Virus record (IMG/VR): IMGVR_UViG_3300048597_000286
Coordinates: 1 to 38,902 of that record
DNA from: a virus
Strand: one strand, 5' to 3'
Length of the DNA stretch: 38,902 nucleotides
Shown here: one piece after another, positions 31,151 to 38,524 of the stretch
How positions within the stretch are numbered: the first letter of the stretch is position 1
Layout: every line of letters starts with the position of its first letter
Translations under genes and position numbers: made by a program
Notes under the pieces: model-generated
The model's input: the letters and a program-made list of their open reading frames with translations, nothing else
What the model was told of the DNA's origin: nothing
Databases searched by the model: none

Positions 31151-33121
31151 TCATTCCGGAAGCCGCTCGGCCTCCGGGATCGAGGAAACGAGCCGCAGCT
31201 CGCGATTGGCGCGCGCGGCAAGCGCCAGGCGCTCGCGCTCCGAAAAACTCAAGACCGGCTCGGCATGCGGTGCGGGCGCGAGCGCCGTGTTCCCGCGCTT
31301 CAGCCCGAAGACTGGCGCAATCACGCCGGGCGTCGCGTCGGGTTCGGCCGGCGCGTCGATCGACGCCTGCATCGCCGCCAGTTCGCTCGCCTCGAAGCGG
31401 CGATGCTGTTCCGACATTGCCTTTTGGGCTTTCAGGAACGCGGCACGCGTGCGCGCATGTGCGCGTCCGGTCTCCGCGTCGGCAAACCCGACCGGCTCGT
31501 GGCAGGGCGCCGTCATGAGGAACCGCCCGTCGAGGCTGTAGACGTGCACGTCGCCGTGCAGGTGCTCCGGATCGAAGCGCAACATAACCTTCTGCCCGAT
31601 CAGCGCGCCCATGCCTTCGGTCCAGTAGCTATTGCCGCCGATCCGGACGGCGCCCGAGCGCCGGTCGGGCGTGACCGCCTCGCTGGACAGGAGCGCGAGG
31701 CGCAGCTGCTCCGGCGTCGCACGGCGCACGGGCGACGCGGCGTAGCTTTCCGCGAACACCTGGTCGAACGAGCGCCCTTGCGCGATCGGGGTCCGCCTGC
31801 CGGGGCGCGCGTTCCAGAAGGCGATCTCCTGCTCGACGACGCGAATGAACTCGTCGAGCGGCACGGCGCGGCTCGCGTAATTCTCGGGCTTGGCGTGCGG
31901 GGCGTTGCCGGTATAGGCGCCCTCGAAGGCCGGATGCTTGGCGGTGTCGCCCGCGAAATCCCGGAAGCTGCGTTCAATGGGCTTGGACTGGCCCGAATAG
32001 GGCTTCGTCCAGTGCGCCTCGATCCCCAGCATGGTGAGCATGCCCATCGGCTCTTCGGCGCGGACCCGGAACCGGTAGCGCGAGCGCTGCCCGCCGGTGA
32101 CCTGCTTCGAGGCGAACGCCCGGCCGTTGTCGAGCCAGATCTGCGACGGCAGGCCATAGGCCGCCATCGCATCACCGAAGGCGAGTTTCACGCCGTCAGC
32201 GCTCTCGCTGAACCCGAAGCGCCAGCCGAGGATCTTGTTCGAGTAGAGATCGCTGACCGCGACCATGCAGGGGCGCGCGATCTCGCCATCCGGCCAGCGC
32301 ACGAAGACGTCGAACGTATGTCCGTCCGCGACCCAGGCCTCGCAGGCCGCGAAAGCCGAGCGGTCGCGCGTCAGATGCGGATAGAGCCGCCCAGCCGCTT
32401 CCGCGCCCTCGCGGCGCAGCACCTGGATCGCCTTCGGCACGTCGCGCAGCACCTTGCGCTTCAGGATGCCGAGCGGCGGCACGGCGAGACCCTGCGCCGT
32501 CGCGGCCCGCACTGTATGCCGGTAGCAGGCCTCGAATGAGGGCTTGCTAAGCCGCAGCCAGTCGTCCCGGAAGAGCGCGTAGACCGTCTCGTCGATCGCC
32601 GAGGCCGGCCGTCCGCCGCCGGATCGCGGGGCCAAGGCCGGGAGCCGGTCGCATGGGGCAACGCCCTGGCAGGCTTTGAGCCAGGACCAGACGGTTGAGG
32701 GCGACGGTTGGTCCGGCGCCTGCGCGGCCGCCAGCGCGACCGCGGCTGCCTTGGCGAGGCCGGTTCGTGTCAGCGTCTCGACCGCCTGGACGACGGCCAG
32801 GCGCGCCTGGGCCTCGCGCTTGGCGCGCGCGGAGAGTGCGTCATAGGCCGCCCAGAGTTCGGCCGGTGTCGGCTCGGGCTTCGCGGCCTCGGCGTTGCGG
32901 GCCAGCACCGCCCGCGCTGCGGCAGGCAGCAGAGAGATGTGATACTCGGTGCCGCCGCCGCGACCGCTGCGCGGGCGGGCAAGAGGGGCGCCTTTCGTGT
33001 CCCGCGCCGCAGCCCAGCCCTCGCGCTCCAGCACCTTGTTCAAGCCGCGCTTCGTCGCAGGCAAGCCCGGCAGTGCCAGGGCTGCGATCTCCGCCGCCGT
33101 GAGCCAGGGCCGCGCGCTCAT
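31151..33121 (-). CDS. muA: MuA-like DDE transposase
   Basis: The 656-residue protein starts with a MuA-type winged helix (LTAAEIAALALPGLPATKRG, residues 7-26) with an end-binding region following. The catalytic RNase H-fold residues are Asp266 (VADGHTFDVF), Asp331 (WLDNGRAF) and Glu383 (SKPIERSFRDF), close to MuA's 269/336/392. A C-terminal beta-barrel and MuB/ClpX-contact tail follow (from about residue 490). It cuts the phage ends at TG/CA and joins them to target with 5-bp duplication, in line with the flanking CTGAA copies. The start overlaps the upstream gene by 4 bp. Confidence 0.96.
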   Translation of the reverse strand: MSARPWLTAAEIAALALPGLPATKRGLNKVLEREGWAAARDTKGAPLARPRSGRGGGTEYHISLLPAAARAVLARNAEAAKPEPTPAELWAAYDALSARAKREAQARLAVVQAVETLTRTGLAKAAAVALAAAQAPDQPSPSTVWSWLKACQGVAPCDRLPALAPRSGGGRPASAIDETVYALFRDDWLRLSKPSFEACYRHTVRAATAQGLAVPPLGILKRKVLRDVPKAIQVLRREGAEAAGRLYPHLTRDRSAFAACEAWVADGHTFDVFVRWPDGEIARPCMVAVSDLYSNKILGWRFGFSESADGVKLAFGDAMAAYGLPSQIWLDNGRAFASKQVTGGQRSRYRFRVRAEEPMGMLTMLGIEAHWTKPYSGQSKPIERSFRDFAGDTAKHPAFEGAYTGNAPHAKPENYASRAVPLDEFIRVVEQEIAFWNARPGRRTPIAQGRSFDQVFAESYAASPVRRATPEQLRLALLSSEAVTPDRRSGAVRIGGNSYWTEGMGALIGQKVMLRFDPEHLHGDVHVYSLDGRFLMTAPCHEPVGFADAETGRAHARTRAAFLKAQKAMSEQHRRFEASELAAMQASIDAPAEPDATPGVIAPVFGLKRGNTALAPAPHAEPVLSFSERERLALAARANRELRLVSSIPEAERLPE

Positions 33122-33618
33122 GCGCCCCTCCGCTTGATGGCGAGGGTGGCGGGCGCGGCGGGCGCGAGCGCCTTCAAGCGCTTCTTCTCTTCGGTCAGCG
33201 CCGCGATCTGCCGGTCAATCAGGCCGGACTGGGCGTAGATCGCATCCGACCCCGCCAGCAGCGTCACGCCGAGCCCTTCGAGCGCCACGTCGAGCAGCCA
33301 CAGCGCACCGGTGACCTTAACGAGCGCGCGCAGCCGCGCGATCGGGATCGTGTGCTCGGGCCGCGCGGGTGAGGCATAGGCATTGAGCATGTGCTCGGTC
33401 ACCTCGTCGCCGAGCAGCTCGGACATTTCGAAGGCGACGCGCGCGCGGGACAGCCCGCAGAGCCGCAGGGCCTCGGAGACGGCCTGCGAAAACCGCCGGT
33501 TGAAATCCTCGGCGGTAACGACGCCGGCGGGCGCCGCGACCGGATAGAGCGCGGCGGCCGAGGCGAAGAGATCGCCCTGATGGACATCTGATGGCGGGTT
33601 GAGGCGGCGCTTAGGCAT
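33118..33618 (-). CDS. Early DNA-binding-type regulator upstream of transposase
   Basis: The 166-residue protein has a probable helix-turn-helix at about residues 35-75 (FSQAVSEALRLCGLSRARVA, then VTEHMLNAYASPARPEHTIP) and a C-terminal coiled coil (IDRQIAALTEEKKRLKAL). Proteins of this type occur just before MuA in some Mu-like phages; the function is unknown. The ATG at 33618 overlaps the upstream gene by 8 bp, and the next gene starts on its stop (ATGA). Confidence 0.7.
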   Translation of the reverse strand: MPKRRLNPPSDVHQGDLFASAAALYPVAAPAGVVTAEDFNRRFSQAVSEALRLCGLSRARVAFEMSELLGDEVTEHMLNAYASPARPEHTIPIARLRALVKVTGALWLLDVALEGLGVTLLAGSDAIYAQSGLIDRQIAALTEEKKRLKALAPAAPATLAIKRRGA

Positions 33619-33877
33619 GCGGCCCAGCCCCAAAGAGGCGCTCGATCGGCCACCCGGCCTCGCGCGCGGCCGCGCGCAGGCAATCGAGCACTTCGTCCAG
33701 CTGGTCGCGGAAGATCCGCATCTGCGCCGCCGCAAGGTCATGGCCTTGCACCTCGGCAACCGGGATCGCGCGGGCGACTTCCGCGCGCTTGTGGCTCAGC
33801 GCGGCGGCCGCCACGATCATCTCCTGCAGCGGCAGCGAGACGGTCGCGCAGAGCGTGAGCTCGGGCGGCGCGCTCAT
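33611..33877 (-). CDS. Small early protein of unknown function
   Basis: The 88-residue protein starts MSAPPELTLCATVSLPLQEM and has two helices (AALSHKRAEVARAIPVAEV and MRIFRDQLDEVLDCLRAAAR). No family is recognised. GGAGGT lies upstream of the ATG at 33877; an in-frame ATG at 33970 has a poorer signal. A 163-bp space separates it from the preceding gene, unusual in this tight operon. Confidence 0.6.
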   Translation of the reverse strand: MSAPPELTLCATVSLPLQEMIVAAAALSHKRAEVARAIPVAEVQGHDLAAAQMRIFRDQLDEVLDCLRAAAREAGWPIERLFGAGPHA

Positions 33878-34040
33878 GCGCACCTCCCTGCGAGAAGGCC
33901 CCGGCACCGCGCGGATTGGACGGTCATGAAGCCACGGCCCGAAGGCCGTACCCCGCGAGGGCCGCATCCGCGCTTTCTGCTCAGTTGGACCTGCCGGGCG
34001 GCCCAGGGAGTTGCCCCTCGCGGGGCGCAACGATGAACGG

Positions 34041-34280
34041 TCAAGGCTGGACCTCACGAGAGAGGCCCAGTTCTGCGGCGACGGCCCTTTCGGCTTCCGC
34101 GAGCCGCGCCTCGACCAGCGGGACCAGCTCCGCGACGACGCTCTCGAACCCGCGCGCGAAATCCGTAGGCAGCGCCATTTCGCCGCCCCGCGCGCGGAAC
34201 CCGTGGAGGGCGTCGCGGATCAGCTGCAGCGCCATCCGCCGTCCGTCCGCGTAAGAGAGGCCCAGCGTGCCGCGCGCCAT
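34041..34280 (-). CDS. Small early protein of unknown function
   Basis: The 79-residue helical protein starts MARGTLGLSYADGRRMALQL and continues FESVVAELVPLVEARLAEAE. No family is recognised. It begins on the stop codon of the preceding gene (TGATG). It is probably an accessory early factor. Confidence 0.6.
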   Translation of the reverse strand: MARGTLGLSYADGRRMALQLIRDALHGFRARGGEMALPTDFARGFESVVAELVPLVEARLAEAERAVAAELGLSREVQP

Positions 34281-34474
34281 CACACGAAGCCCTTCTTGAC
34301 GGCGAGCCACACCGGCACGGTCAGGCGCGCGTGTTCGCGCCGCTCGCGCGACGGCGCCGGCAGCACCTTGACCTGGCTCTTCGGCAGCCACGCTTCCCGC
34401 TCGCCGTCATGGACCAGCAGCGCCGAGGCGCTGCGGCGGACGATGTGCACCTCGATCTCGACGGTTTCAGCCAT
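34280..34474 (-). CDS. Small early protein, beta-rich, of unknown function
   Basis: The 64-residue protein (VEIEVHIVRRSASALLVHDG, then EREAWLPKSQVKV) has the look of short phage proteins that form a small beta-barrel (a pattern of hydrophobic strand, LVHDG turn, WLPKSQ strand). The function is unknown. Its ATG at 34474 lies inside the end of the ParB-like gene (8-bp overlap), and its stop is shared with the next start. Confidence 0.65.
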   Translation of the reverse strand: MAETVEIEVHIVRRSASALLVHDGEREAWLPKSQVKVLPAPSRERREHARLTVPVWLAVKKGFV

Positions 34475-35390
34475 GGGCTGTGCCCTTGGCCCTGGCCGGC
34501 GTCCGGATCGAATAGCCTTGGGGCAAAACGGTGGCCGCGATCGCGTCGAGCAGGCGTGCCTTCTCGCGCGGATCGAGGCTGCAGAAGGCGCTGAACAGCT
34601 TCTCGTGCGGCTTCTTCGAAGTGGCCGGTTTGGTCTCGCCTCCCGCGGCCCGGATCGCAGCGGCGGCGTTCGGTGCCTCGCCGGACGCGAGAAGTGCCAC
34701 CGCCTTGGCCTGCGTGTCGAAGTCCACGCCGGAAAGGCGCAGGAGCTCCGTCGTGGCGCGCTCCGCCTTGGTGCCGCGCAGGGCCTCCGCCGCAGATGGC
34801 GACAGGTTCCGGTAAATCTGCAGGTCCCGCTGGAAGGCGCGCTTCGAAAGCCCGACCTTGGCGGCAATGTCGTCCTGCAGGGGGTATGCAAGCGCCACGG
34901 TGGCGCTTGCATCGTCCGTCGCCGCAAGTAGATCCGCTGACGGCATCGGCTTACCGTGCCGCTTAAGCGCGCTGACCTTCCGCGCGCTCTCGCCGTCGCC
35001 AACCCCAGCCTCCTGCAGGAGCAGAGCGTAGAGCTCAGCCAGATGGGCGGCGCGGTCGAGCGCGTTGAGTTCGTGCCGGACAAGGTTCTCGCTGATCTCG
35101 CGCGCCCGTCGGCCCAGGGCCTCGTGATCGCGGATCACGGCCGGGATCTCCGACCAGGCAAGCGCGGCGCAGGCAGCCAGACGGTGCGCCCCCGCGACCA
35201 GGCGATAGCCGTCGCCCTCGTGGCACACTTCGATCCGCGTCAGCAGGCCATGGCGCAGAATGTCCTGGCGCAGGAACTCGGCATGGTCGGGATCGACAGG
35301 CCGGATGCGATCGGCCACCCGGATCGCCGCAATCGGGATCAGGATGGTTTCCTCGGCCTCCGGGCTGGGCACGGGCGAGATCTTGGTCAT
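34467..35390 (-). CDS. ParB/Srx-fold nuclease-like protein
   Basis: The 307-residue protein has a ParB N-terminal domain (about residues 16-85: IPIAAIRVADRIRP, DILRHGLLTRIEV, YRLVAGAHRLAAC) with the AGAHRLAA box, then ENLVRHELNALDRAAHLAEL as in ParB/RepB proteins, and a helix-turn-helix region around 170-190 (DDIAAKVGLSKRAFQRDLQI). In phages such proteins act as DNA-binding regulators or, less often, nucleases; no ParA is present, so it is not a standard partition pair. A perfect-geometry inverted repeat ends at the base before its ATG, suggesting autoregulation. Confidence 0.85.
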   Translation of the reverse strand: MTKISPVPSPEAEETILIPIAAIRVADRIRPVDPDHAEFLRQDILRHGLLTRIEVCHEGDGYRLVAGAHRLAACAALAWSEIPAVIRDHEALGRRAREISENLVRHELNALDRAAHLAELYALLLQEAGVGDGESARKVSALKRHGKPMPSADLLAATDDASATVALAYPLQDDIAAKVGLSKRAFQRDLQIYRNLSPSAAEALRGTKAERATTELLRLSGVDFDTQAKAVALLASGEAPNAAAAIRAAGGETKPATSKKPHEKLFSAFCSLDPREKARLLDAIAATVLPQGYSIRTPARAKGTAHG

Positions 35391-35415
35391 GTCTAAATCG
35401 CCCCTTCCATTTGAC
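35391..35415. promoter_or_regulatory. 7-11-7 operator, copy A (parB start)
   Basis: GTCTAAA-N11-ATTTGAC lies directly against the ParB ATG and covers its ribosome-binding site. Its right arm also contains TTGACG (35411-35416), a possible -35 for the plus-strand gene at 35469. It has the same geometry as copies at 35842 and 38525; the flanking 37 bp are also closely similar to copy B. Confidence 0.7.
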
Positions 35416-35468
35416 GAGACTCCGGCGCGCCAGCCGTTAGGATGCGGCGGCAATTTGGGGAGGCCCTC

Positions 35469-35738
35469 ATGGACGATGACCTGACCGCGCTGGGCCAGCT
35501 CCTGCGCGACGCGGCCGAGAAGGCGGACACAGCCGAGCGGGACGCACAGGCGGCGGGTGTAGCCCTCGCCTCGGTGGTGAGGGTGCTGGCGGCCAAGGGC
35601 TTGATCGCCGCCGAGGACCTGCTCGCCCAGGATCGCGCGCTCATGTCGGCACCCGACCTGAAGGAGCGCCCGGACGTGCGGGACCGCACGCGGCAGATGC
35701 TGCACATGCTGGCGGCGATGGCGGACACCGCCCTCTGA
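35469..35738 (+). CDS. Small acidic helical protein on the opposite strand of the early region
   Basis: The 89-residue protein starts MDDDLTALGQLLRDAAEKAD and is helical and Ala/Asp-rich throughout, with GVALASVVRVLAAKGLIAAE in the middle. Codon use with high third-position GC and a GGGGAGG ribosome site 5 nt before the ATG support it as real. It runs against early transcription between ner and parB, so it would be silenced or antisense-regulated when the early promoter is active. No family is recognised. Confidence 0.65.
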   Translation: MDDDLTALGQLLRDAAEKADTAERDAQAAGVALASVVRVLAAKGLIAAEDLLAQDRALMSAPDLKERPDVRDRTRQMLHMLAAMADTAL

Positions 35739-35841
35739 GCCAGGCATCGACACGGTCCGCCACCGGGCGCGTGGCGGCACCAGTATTGAGCCAGAGACCC
35801 AGACCGGAAACAGGAGCGCAGGAATGCGATGCGTCGCCCAT

Positions 35842-35866
35842 GTCTAAACCGCCCCCGCCTTTAGAC
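35842..35866. promoter_or_regulatory. 7-11-7 operator, copy B (ner 3' end)
   Basis: GTCTAAA-N11-TTTAGAC is a perfect inverted repeat with 7-bp arms, overlapping the ner stop codon (TAG at 35844-35846). On the minus strand it ends TTTAGACATG, like copy A. Confidence 0.75.
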
Positions 35867-36128
35867 GGGACTCGCCACGAGCCCGCGTGTTACCTGTTGC
35901 GAGACTCGAATGAAGGCGGCGCTCGCCGCGCACGAACCTGTGAGGCCAGATGAATTCCGGCGTCAGACCCAGCGCCTCAGCGATGGCACGTTCGATCCGC
36001 GGGCGGCCGTTCTTAAGCGCGTCCCGAACGCTGTCCTTGGGCAGACCGCGAGTAATCTCGAACGCGCTCATCGACCCGTACTTCATGCGCAAGCGCGCCT
36101 TGATCTCTTCCGGGTGAAGTCCTGCCAT
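35844..36128 (-). CDS. ner: Ner-like early repressor
   Basis: The 94-residue protein contains the Ner/SfsB-type DNA-binding domain: LHPEEIKARLRMKYGSMSAF, then RIERAIAEALGLTPEFIWPH followed by RF. In Mu, Ner turns down the early and repressor promoters after infection. The ATG at 36128 has GGAAG 9 nt upstream; a longer frame back to 36197 would run into the repressor gene. The final 25 residues beyond the domain are basic. It is divergent from the repressor, with the operators between. Confidence 0.87.
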   Translation of the reverse strand: MAGLHPEEIKARLRMKYGSMSAFEITRGLPKDSVRDALKNGRPRIERAIAEALGLTPEFIWPHRFVRGERRLHSSLATGNTRARGESRLKAGAV

Positions 36129-36153
36129 GTCTGTGTCTTCCAAAAGGGGCAAA

Positions 36154-36179
36154 TCACCCCGTTTCGGTGAACATACACC
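36154..36179. promoter_or_regulatory. Repressor/Ner operator palindromes
   Basis: Two overlapping inverted repeats share one arm: TCACC-CCGTTTC-GGTGA (36154-36170) and GGTG-AACATA-CACC (36166-36179). They lie between the divergent repressor and ner genes and cover the predicted -10 of the early promoter. They are the likely binding sites of the repressor, of Ner, or of both. Confidence 0.7.
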
Positions 36180-36197
36180 ACAAACCGGGATGTTCAA
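36170..36197 (-). promoter_or_regulatory. Early promoter (Pe-like) for ner
   Basis: On the minus strand TTGAAC (36197-36192) and TATGTT (36175-36170) are separated by 16 bp, with ner starting about 42 bp downstream of the -10. The -10 is inside the operator palindrome, as expected for a repressible early promoter. Confidence 0.6.
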
Positions 36198-36858
36198 GCC
36201 CCAGGATGCACCGCAAGAGGAATCTGGGTCGCTCGGCTTTGCAGATCGGATGCGTCAGGCGCTGCGCGGCCGTCCGCCAGCCAATGTGGCGCGGGCTATC
36301 GGCGTGCCGGCGCAGACGATGGACCGGTGGGTTAAGGGCCGCATGCCCAAAGCCGACGACGCTCTGAAGATCGCCGACGAGCTAGGCATCGACTTGCGAT
36401 GGCTGCTAACGGGCGAGGGCGAGATGGGCGAGGCACCGCCGGACGGCCTCGTTATGGTGCCACGCTTCGACCTGCGGCTAGCCGCGGGCGACGGCGCCTG
36501 GAACGAGCGCGCGCAATCATTGGGCTCGATTCCGTTCGAAGGCGCGATGCTGCGCCGCCTCTTGGGCCGCGCAGGAGCGGGAGGCCTCGCGGTATTTCAG
36601 GTCACGGGCGACAGCATGGAGCCGACCATCCGTGACGGCTCTTTGGTCTTGGTGGACGAGCGCGACACGCGACTGGCCGACGCAGTCTTCGCATTCGTCG
36701 CCGTCGATGAGGCCCGGATCAAGCGCTTCCGCCGCACCTTGACCGGGATCGAGATCGCGTCCGACAATCCCCTGTATCCGGCGGCGACCATTGAAGGCGA
36801 CGCCCTCGGTGATTTGCAGATCATCGGCCGTGTCCGCTGGATCGGCCAGAGCATATAA
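36190..36858 (+). CDS. c: Phage repressor, HTH plus S24 peptidase (LexA/CI type)
   Basis: From the ATG at 36190 the protein has 222 residues. A helix-turn-helix lies at about 31-65 (ANVARAIGVPAQTMDRWVKG), then a linker and an S24 domain with the nucleophile Ser142 (VTGDSMEPTI) and general base Lys178 (ARIKRF). Ala99-Gly100 in LAAGDG is the probable cleavage site. This predicts RecA-stimulated self-cleavage and SOS induction, different from the classic Mu c repressor. An upstream in-frame ATG at 36127 would cross the operators, so the shorter start is preferred, although no clear ribosome site precedes it. Confidence 0.88.
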   Translation: MFKPQDAPQEESGSLGFADRMRQALRGRPPANVARAIGVPAQTMDRWVKGRMPKADDALKIADELGIDLRWLLTGEGEMGEAPPDGLVMVPRFDLRLAAGDGAWNERAQSLGSIPFEGAMLRRLLGRAGAGGLAVFQVTGDSMEPTIRDGSLVLVDERDTRLADAVFAFVAVDEARIKRFRRTLTGIEIASDNPLYPAATIEGDALGDLQIIGRVRWIGQSI

Positions 36859-36870
36859 AGGAGGATTGAT

Positions 36871-37698
36871 ATGCCGGTCTCGCAGAAGGTCAGAACCCGA
36901 ATTATCGCCGAGTTGAAGCCGTTCATTCATGTCGTTGAGGAAGCACGCAAGCGTGATGTGAGCGAAAGCGACACAGTCGTCATCATCGGCGACATGATCG
37001 CGGCGATTATGGGCTATCGCAAATATACAGAAATAACGACTGAGTTCGCGATCAGGGGAACGTTTGTCGATCTGGCGGTTAAGATCGAAAGCGACGTGCG
37101 ATTTTTGGTCGAGGCCAAGGCCGTAAATGTCGACCTGAAGGAAAGCCACATCAAACAGGCGGTCGACTACGGTGCAAACCAAGGGATCGAGTGGGTCGTT
37201 CTCACGAATGCCGCACGATGGATGGTCTTCCGGATCGGTTTCGGGCAGCCGATCTCAGCCACATTGGTGCTGGACATCGACATCGTCGCAGTAGGCCATC
37301 GCAATGAAGAGGCGATCACGCTTTTCGGCAATTTGAGCCGGGAGGAGTTTACCAAGTCCGGGATGCAGCAGGTCTTCATGAACCGGCAGGCAACCAGCCC
37401 ATACGCCCTCGCGGCACTGTTGATGGCGCCGGATCAGCTTTCCTACCTTCGGCGCGAGCTGCGCCGTCTCAACCCGGGCCTGCGCATCGAGGACGATGAA
37501 ATCGCACGGGTCCTCAAGCAGGATGTACTCAAGCGCGAGCTCGTCGACAGCGAGGATGCAACCAAGGCCGCGACCGCCTTGCGCAAGCTGCAGCAGTCGG
37601 CCGAGCGGCGAAAGGCGGCAGCCGCGAAAAGCAAGGACGCGGCGGCGGCTTCGTCCGACGGGGCGGAGTCCGAAACCCTGACCGAAGCGGGTAACTGA
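36871..37698 (+). CDS. Type I restriction R-subunit N-terminal-like protein (PD-(D/E)XK)
   Basis: The 275-residue protein resembles the N-terminal nuclease domain of HsdR-type enzymes: SESDTVVIIGDMIAAIMGY, then GTFVDLAVKIESDVRFLVEA followed by KAV, giving catalytic Asp67, Glu81 and Lys83, and IKQAVDYGANQGIEWVVLTN. No helicase domain follows; instead there is a helical C-terminal half and a low-complexity Ala/Lys tail. A strong AAAGGAGG site precedes the ATG, 12 bp after the repressor stop, so it is probably expressed in the lysogen. A role in defence against other phages is plausible but not shown. Confidence 0.78.
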   Translation: MPVSQKVRTRIIAELKPFIHVVEEARKRDVSESDTVVIIGDMIAAIMGYRKYTEITTEFAIRGTFVDLAVKIESDVRFLVEAKAVNVDLKESHIKQAVDYGANQGIEWVVLTNAARWMVFRIGFGQPISATLVLDIDIVAVGHRNEEAITLFGNLSREEFTKSGMQQVFMNRQATSPYALAALLMAPDQLSYLRRELRRLNPGLRIEDDEIARVLKQDVLKRELVDSEDATKAATALRKLQQSAERRKAAAAKSKDAAAASSDGAESETLTEAGN

Positions 37699-37709
37699 AG
37701 GTGTCGGCT

Positions 37710-38126
37710 ATGCAAACAAACTCGATAGCTTCGATCTTGGTCATAGCTGCACTCATGATCACTGCCGCCAGCGCTCGGCCTGTCTCCGAAGTCGAAAAGG
37801 ACTCAGTCAAGGCGGCAATGGATGCGGTGCTGTTCGACCCATACAGTGCCGTCTACAAGTTTGAGCCTGAGGCTCGATGCGCACGGATCAATCCTGAGTC
37901 TGAAGGCCGCATTATCGGCGCGAAGTGGTATGGCTACGTGGCAACAGTGTCCATTAACGCGAAGAACCGCATGGGCGGATATGTTGGCGCGCAAACCTTC
38001 CTGGCTCTTTTGAAGGACGACGGGTCGGGAACCTTCAAGGTGCTGTCGCCTGACCTTCAGTCCGATCGCGGCAAGGGGTTTGGAGCAGGCCTCGTCCCAA
38101 CGCTCGTCTTTTATTCTTGCAGGTGA
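37710..38126 (+). CDS. Secreted/periplasmic protein of unknown function
   Basis: The 138-residue protein has an N-terminal signal peptide with hydrophobic core (ASILVIAALMITAASARP) and a predicted cut after ASA. The mature part is about 115 residues, with two cysteines (in EARCARI and the C-terminal FYSCR) that could pair. The ATG at 37710 is preceded by GAAGGTG; a GTG at 37701 is the alternative. It follows the restriction-like gene by 11 bp and probably shares the repressor transcript. Surface or periplasmic exclusion of superinfecting phage is one possibility. Confidence 0.65.
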   Translation: MQTNSIASILVIAALMITAASARPVSEVEKDSVKAAMDAVLFDPYSAVYKFEPEARCARINPESEGRIIGAKWYGYVATVSINAKNRMGGYVGAQTFLALLKDDGSGTFKVLSPDLQSDRGKGFGAGLVPTLVFYSCR

Positions 38127-38133
38127 CGACAAG

Positions 38134-38235
38134 TTGGTTTTGGGCTGGTTCAGCACAATCTGCGGATGGGCCTTTCTTCTCGGCCCCGCCGTGGTCGCTG
38201 CCTGGGCGCTTATCGAGCGCGCATCGCGCCCGTAA
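38134..38235 (+). CDS. Possible 33-residue membrane peptide
   Basis: A TTG-initiated frame gives LVLGWFSTICGWAFLLGPAV and then VAAWALIERASRP, one transmembrane helix with a basic end, ending at TAA 38233. AGGTGA overlaps the stop of the preceding gene about 8 nt upstream, allowing translational coupling. Short single-helix peptides are common at prophage ends, but such frames also arise by chance. It would be the last gene of the repressor operon. Confidence 0.4.
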   Translation: MVLGWFSTICGWAFLLGPAVVAAWALIERASRP

Positions 38236-38249
38236 TCCCGCTGGCAGCA

Positions 38250-38371
38250 GTTCCCACTTCTTTGCGACCTCGTGCGGGCCGTTTAGGCCGCGCATAAGTG
38301 ACAACCCTCTGATCTGCCGAGGTAAATTGGCGAGTTCCCACTTCCGGAGCGAAGTGGGAACCGAGTTCCCA
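38250..38371. repeat. GTTCCCA repeat cluster at the left end
   Basis: GTTCCCACTTC occurs at 38250-38260 and 38334-38344; its inverted copy GAAGTGGGAAC follows at 38351-38361 after a 6-nt loop, forming a perfect 11-bp stem. A further CGAGTTCCCA (38362-38371) repeats the 38331-38340 sequence. The cluster lies 303-424 bp inside the phage end. It may bind the transposase, repressor or a host factor, or end transcription from the repressor operon; there is no T tract. Confidence 0.7.
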
Positions 38372-38524
38372 GTTCGCCACCCCCTCGCGACCGCCTATTG
38401 CGGTCTGGGCCGAAGAGGGAATCATGCAAGAAACCCCGGAAATCCGCCCCTCAGGCGCGCCTTAAGGGCGTCTAAGGGCTGTGTGCTGATCGGTGCCCGC
38501 AGCGGCCTCCGTGGCCGCCTGGCT

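Noticed and set aside
35641-35841. Minus-strand frame of 66 codons starting at operator B
   Set aside because: It is antisense to the better-supported plus-strand gene at 35469-35738; its start resembles parB only because the operator region is duplicated.
38035-38425. Overlapping minus-strand reading frames of 71-89 codons at the left end
   Set aside because: They run through the GTTCCCA repeats and the secreted-protein gene, have no ribosome sites and no protein-like composition.
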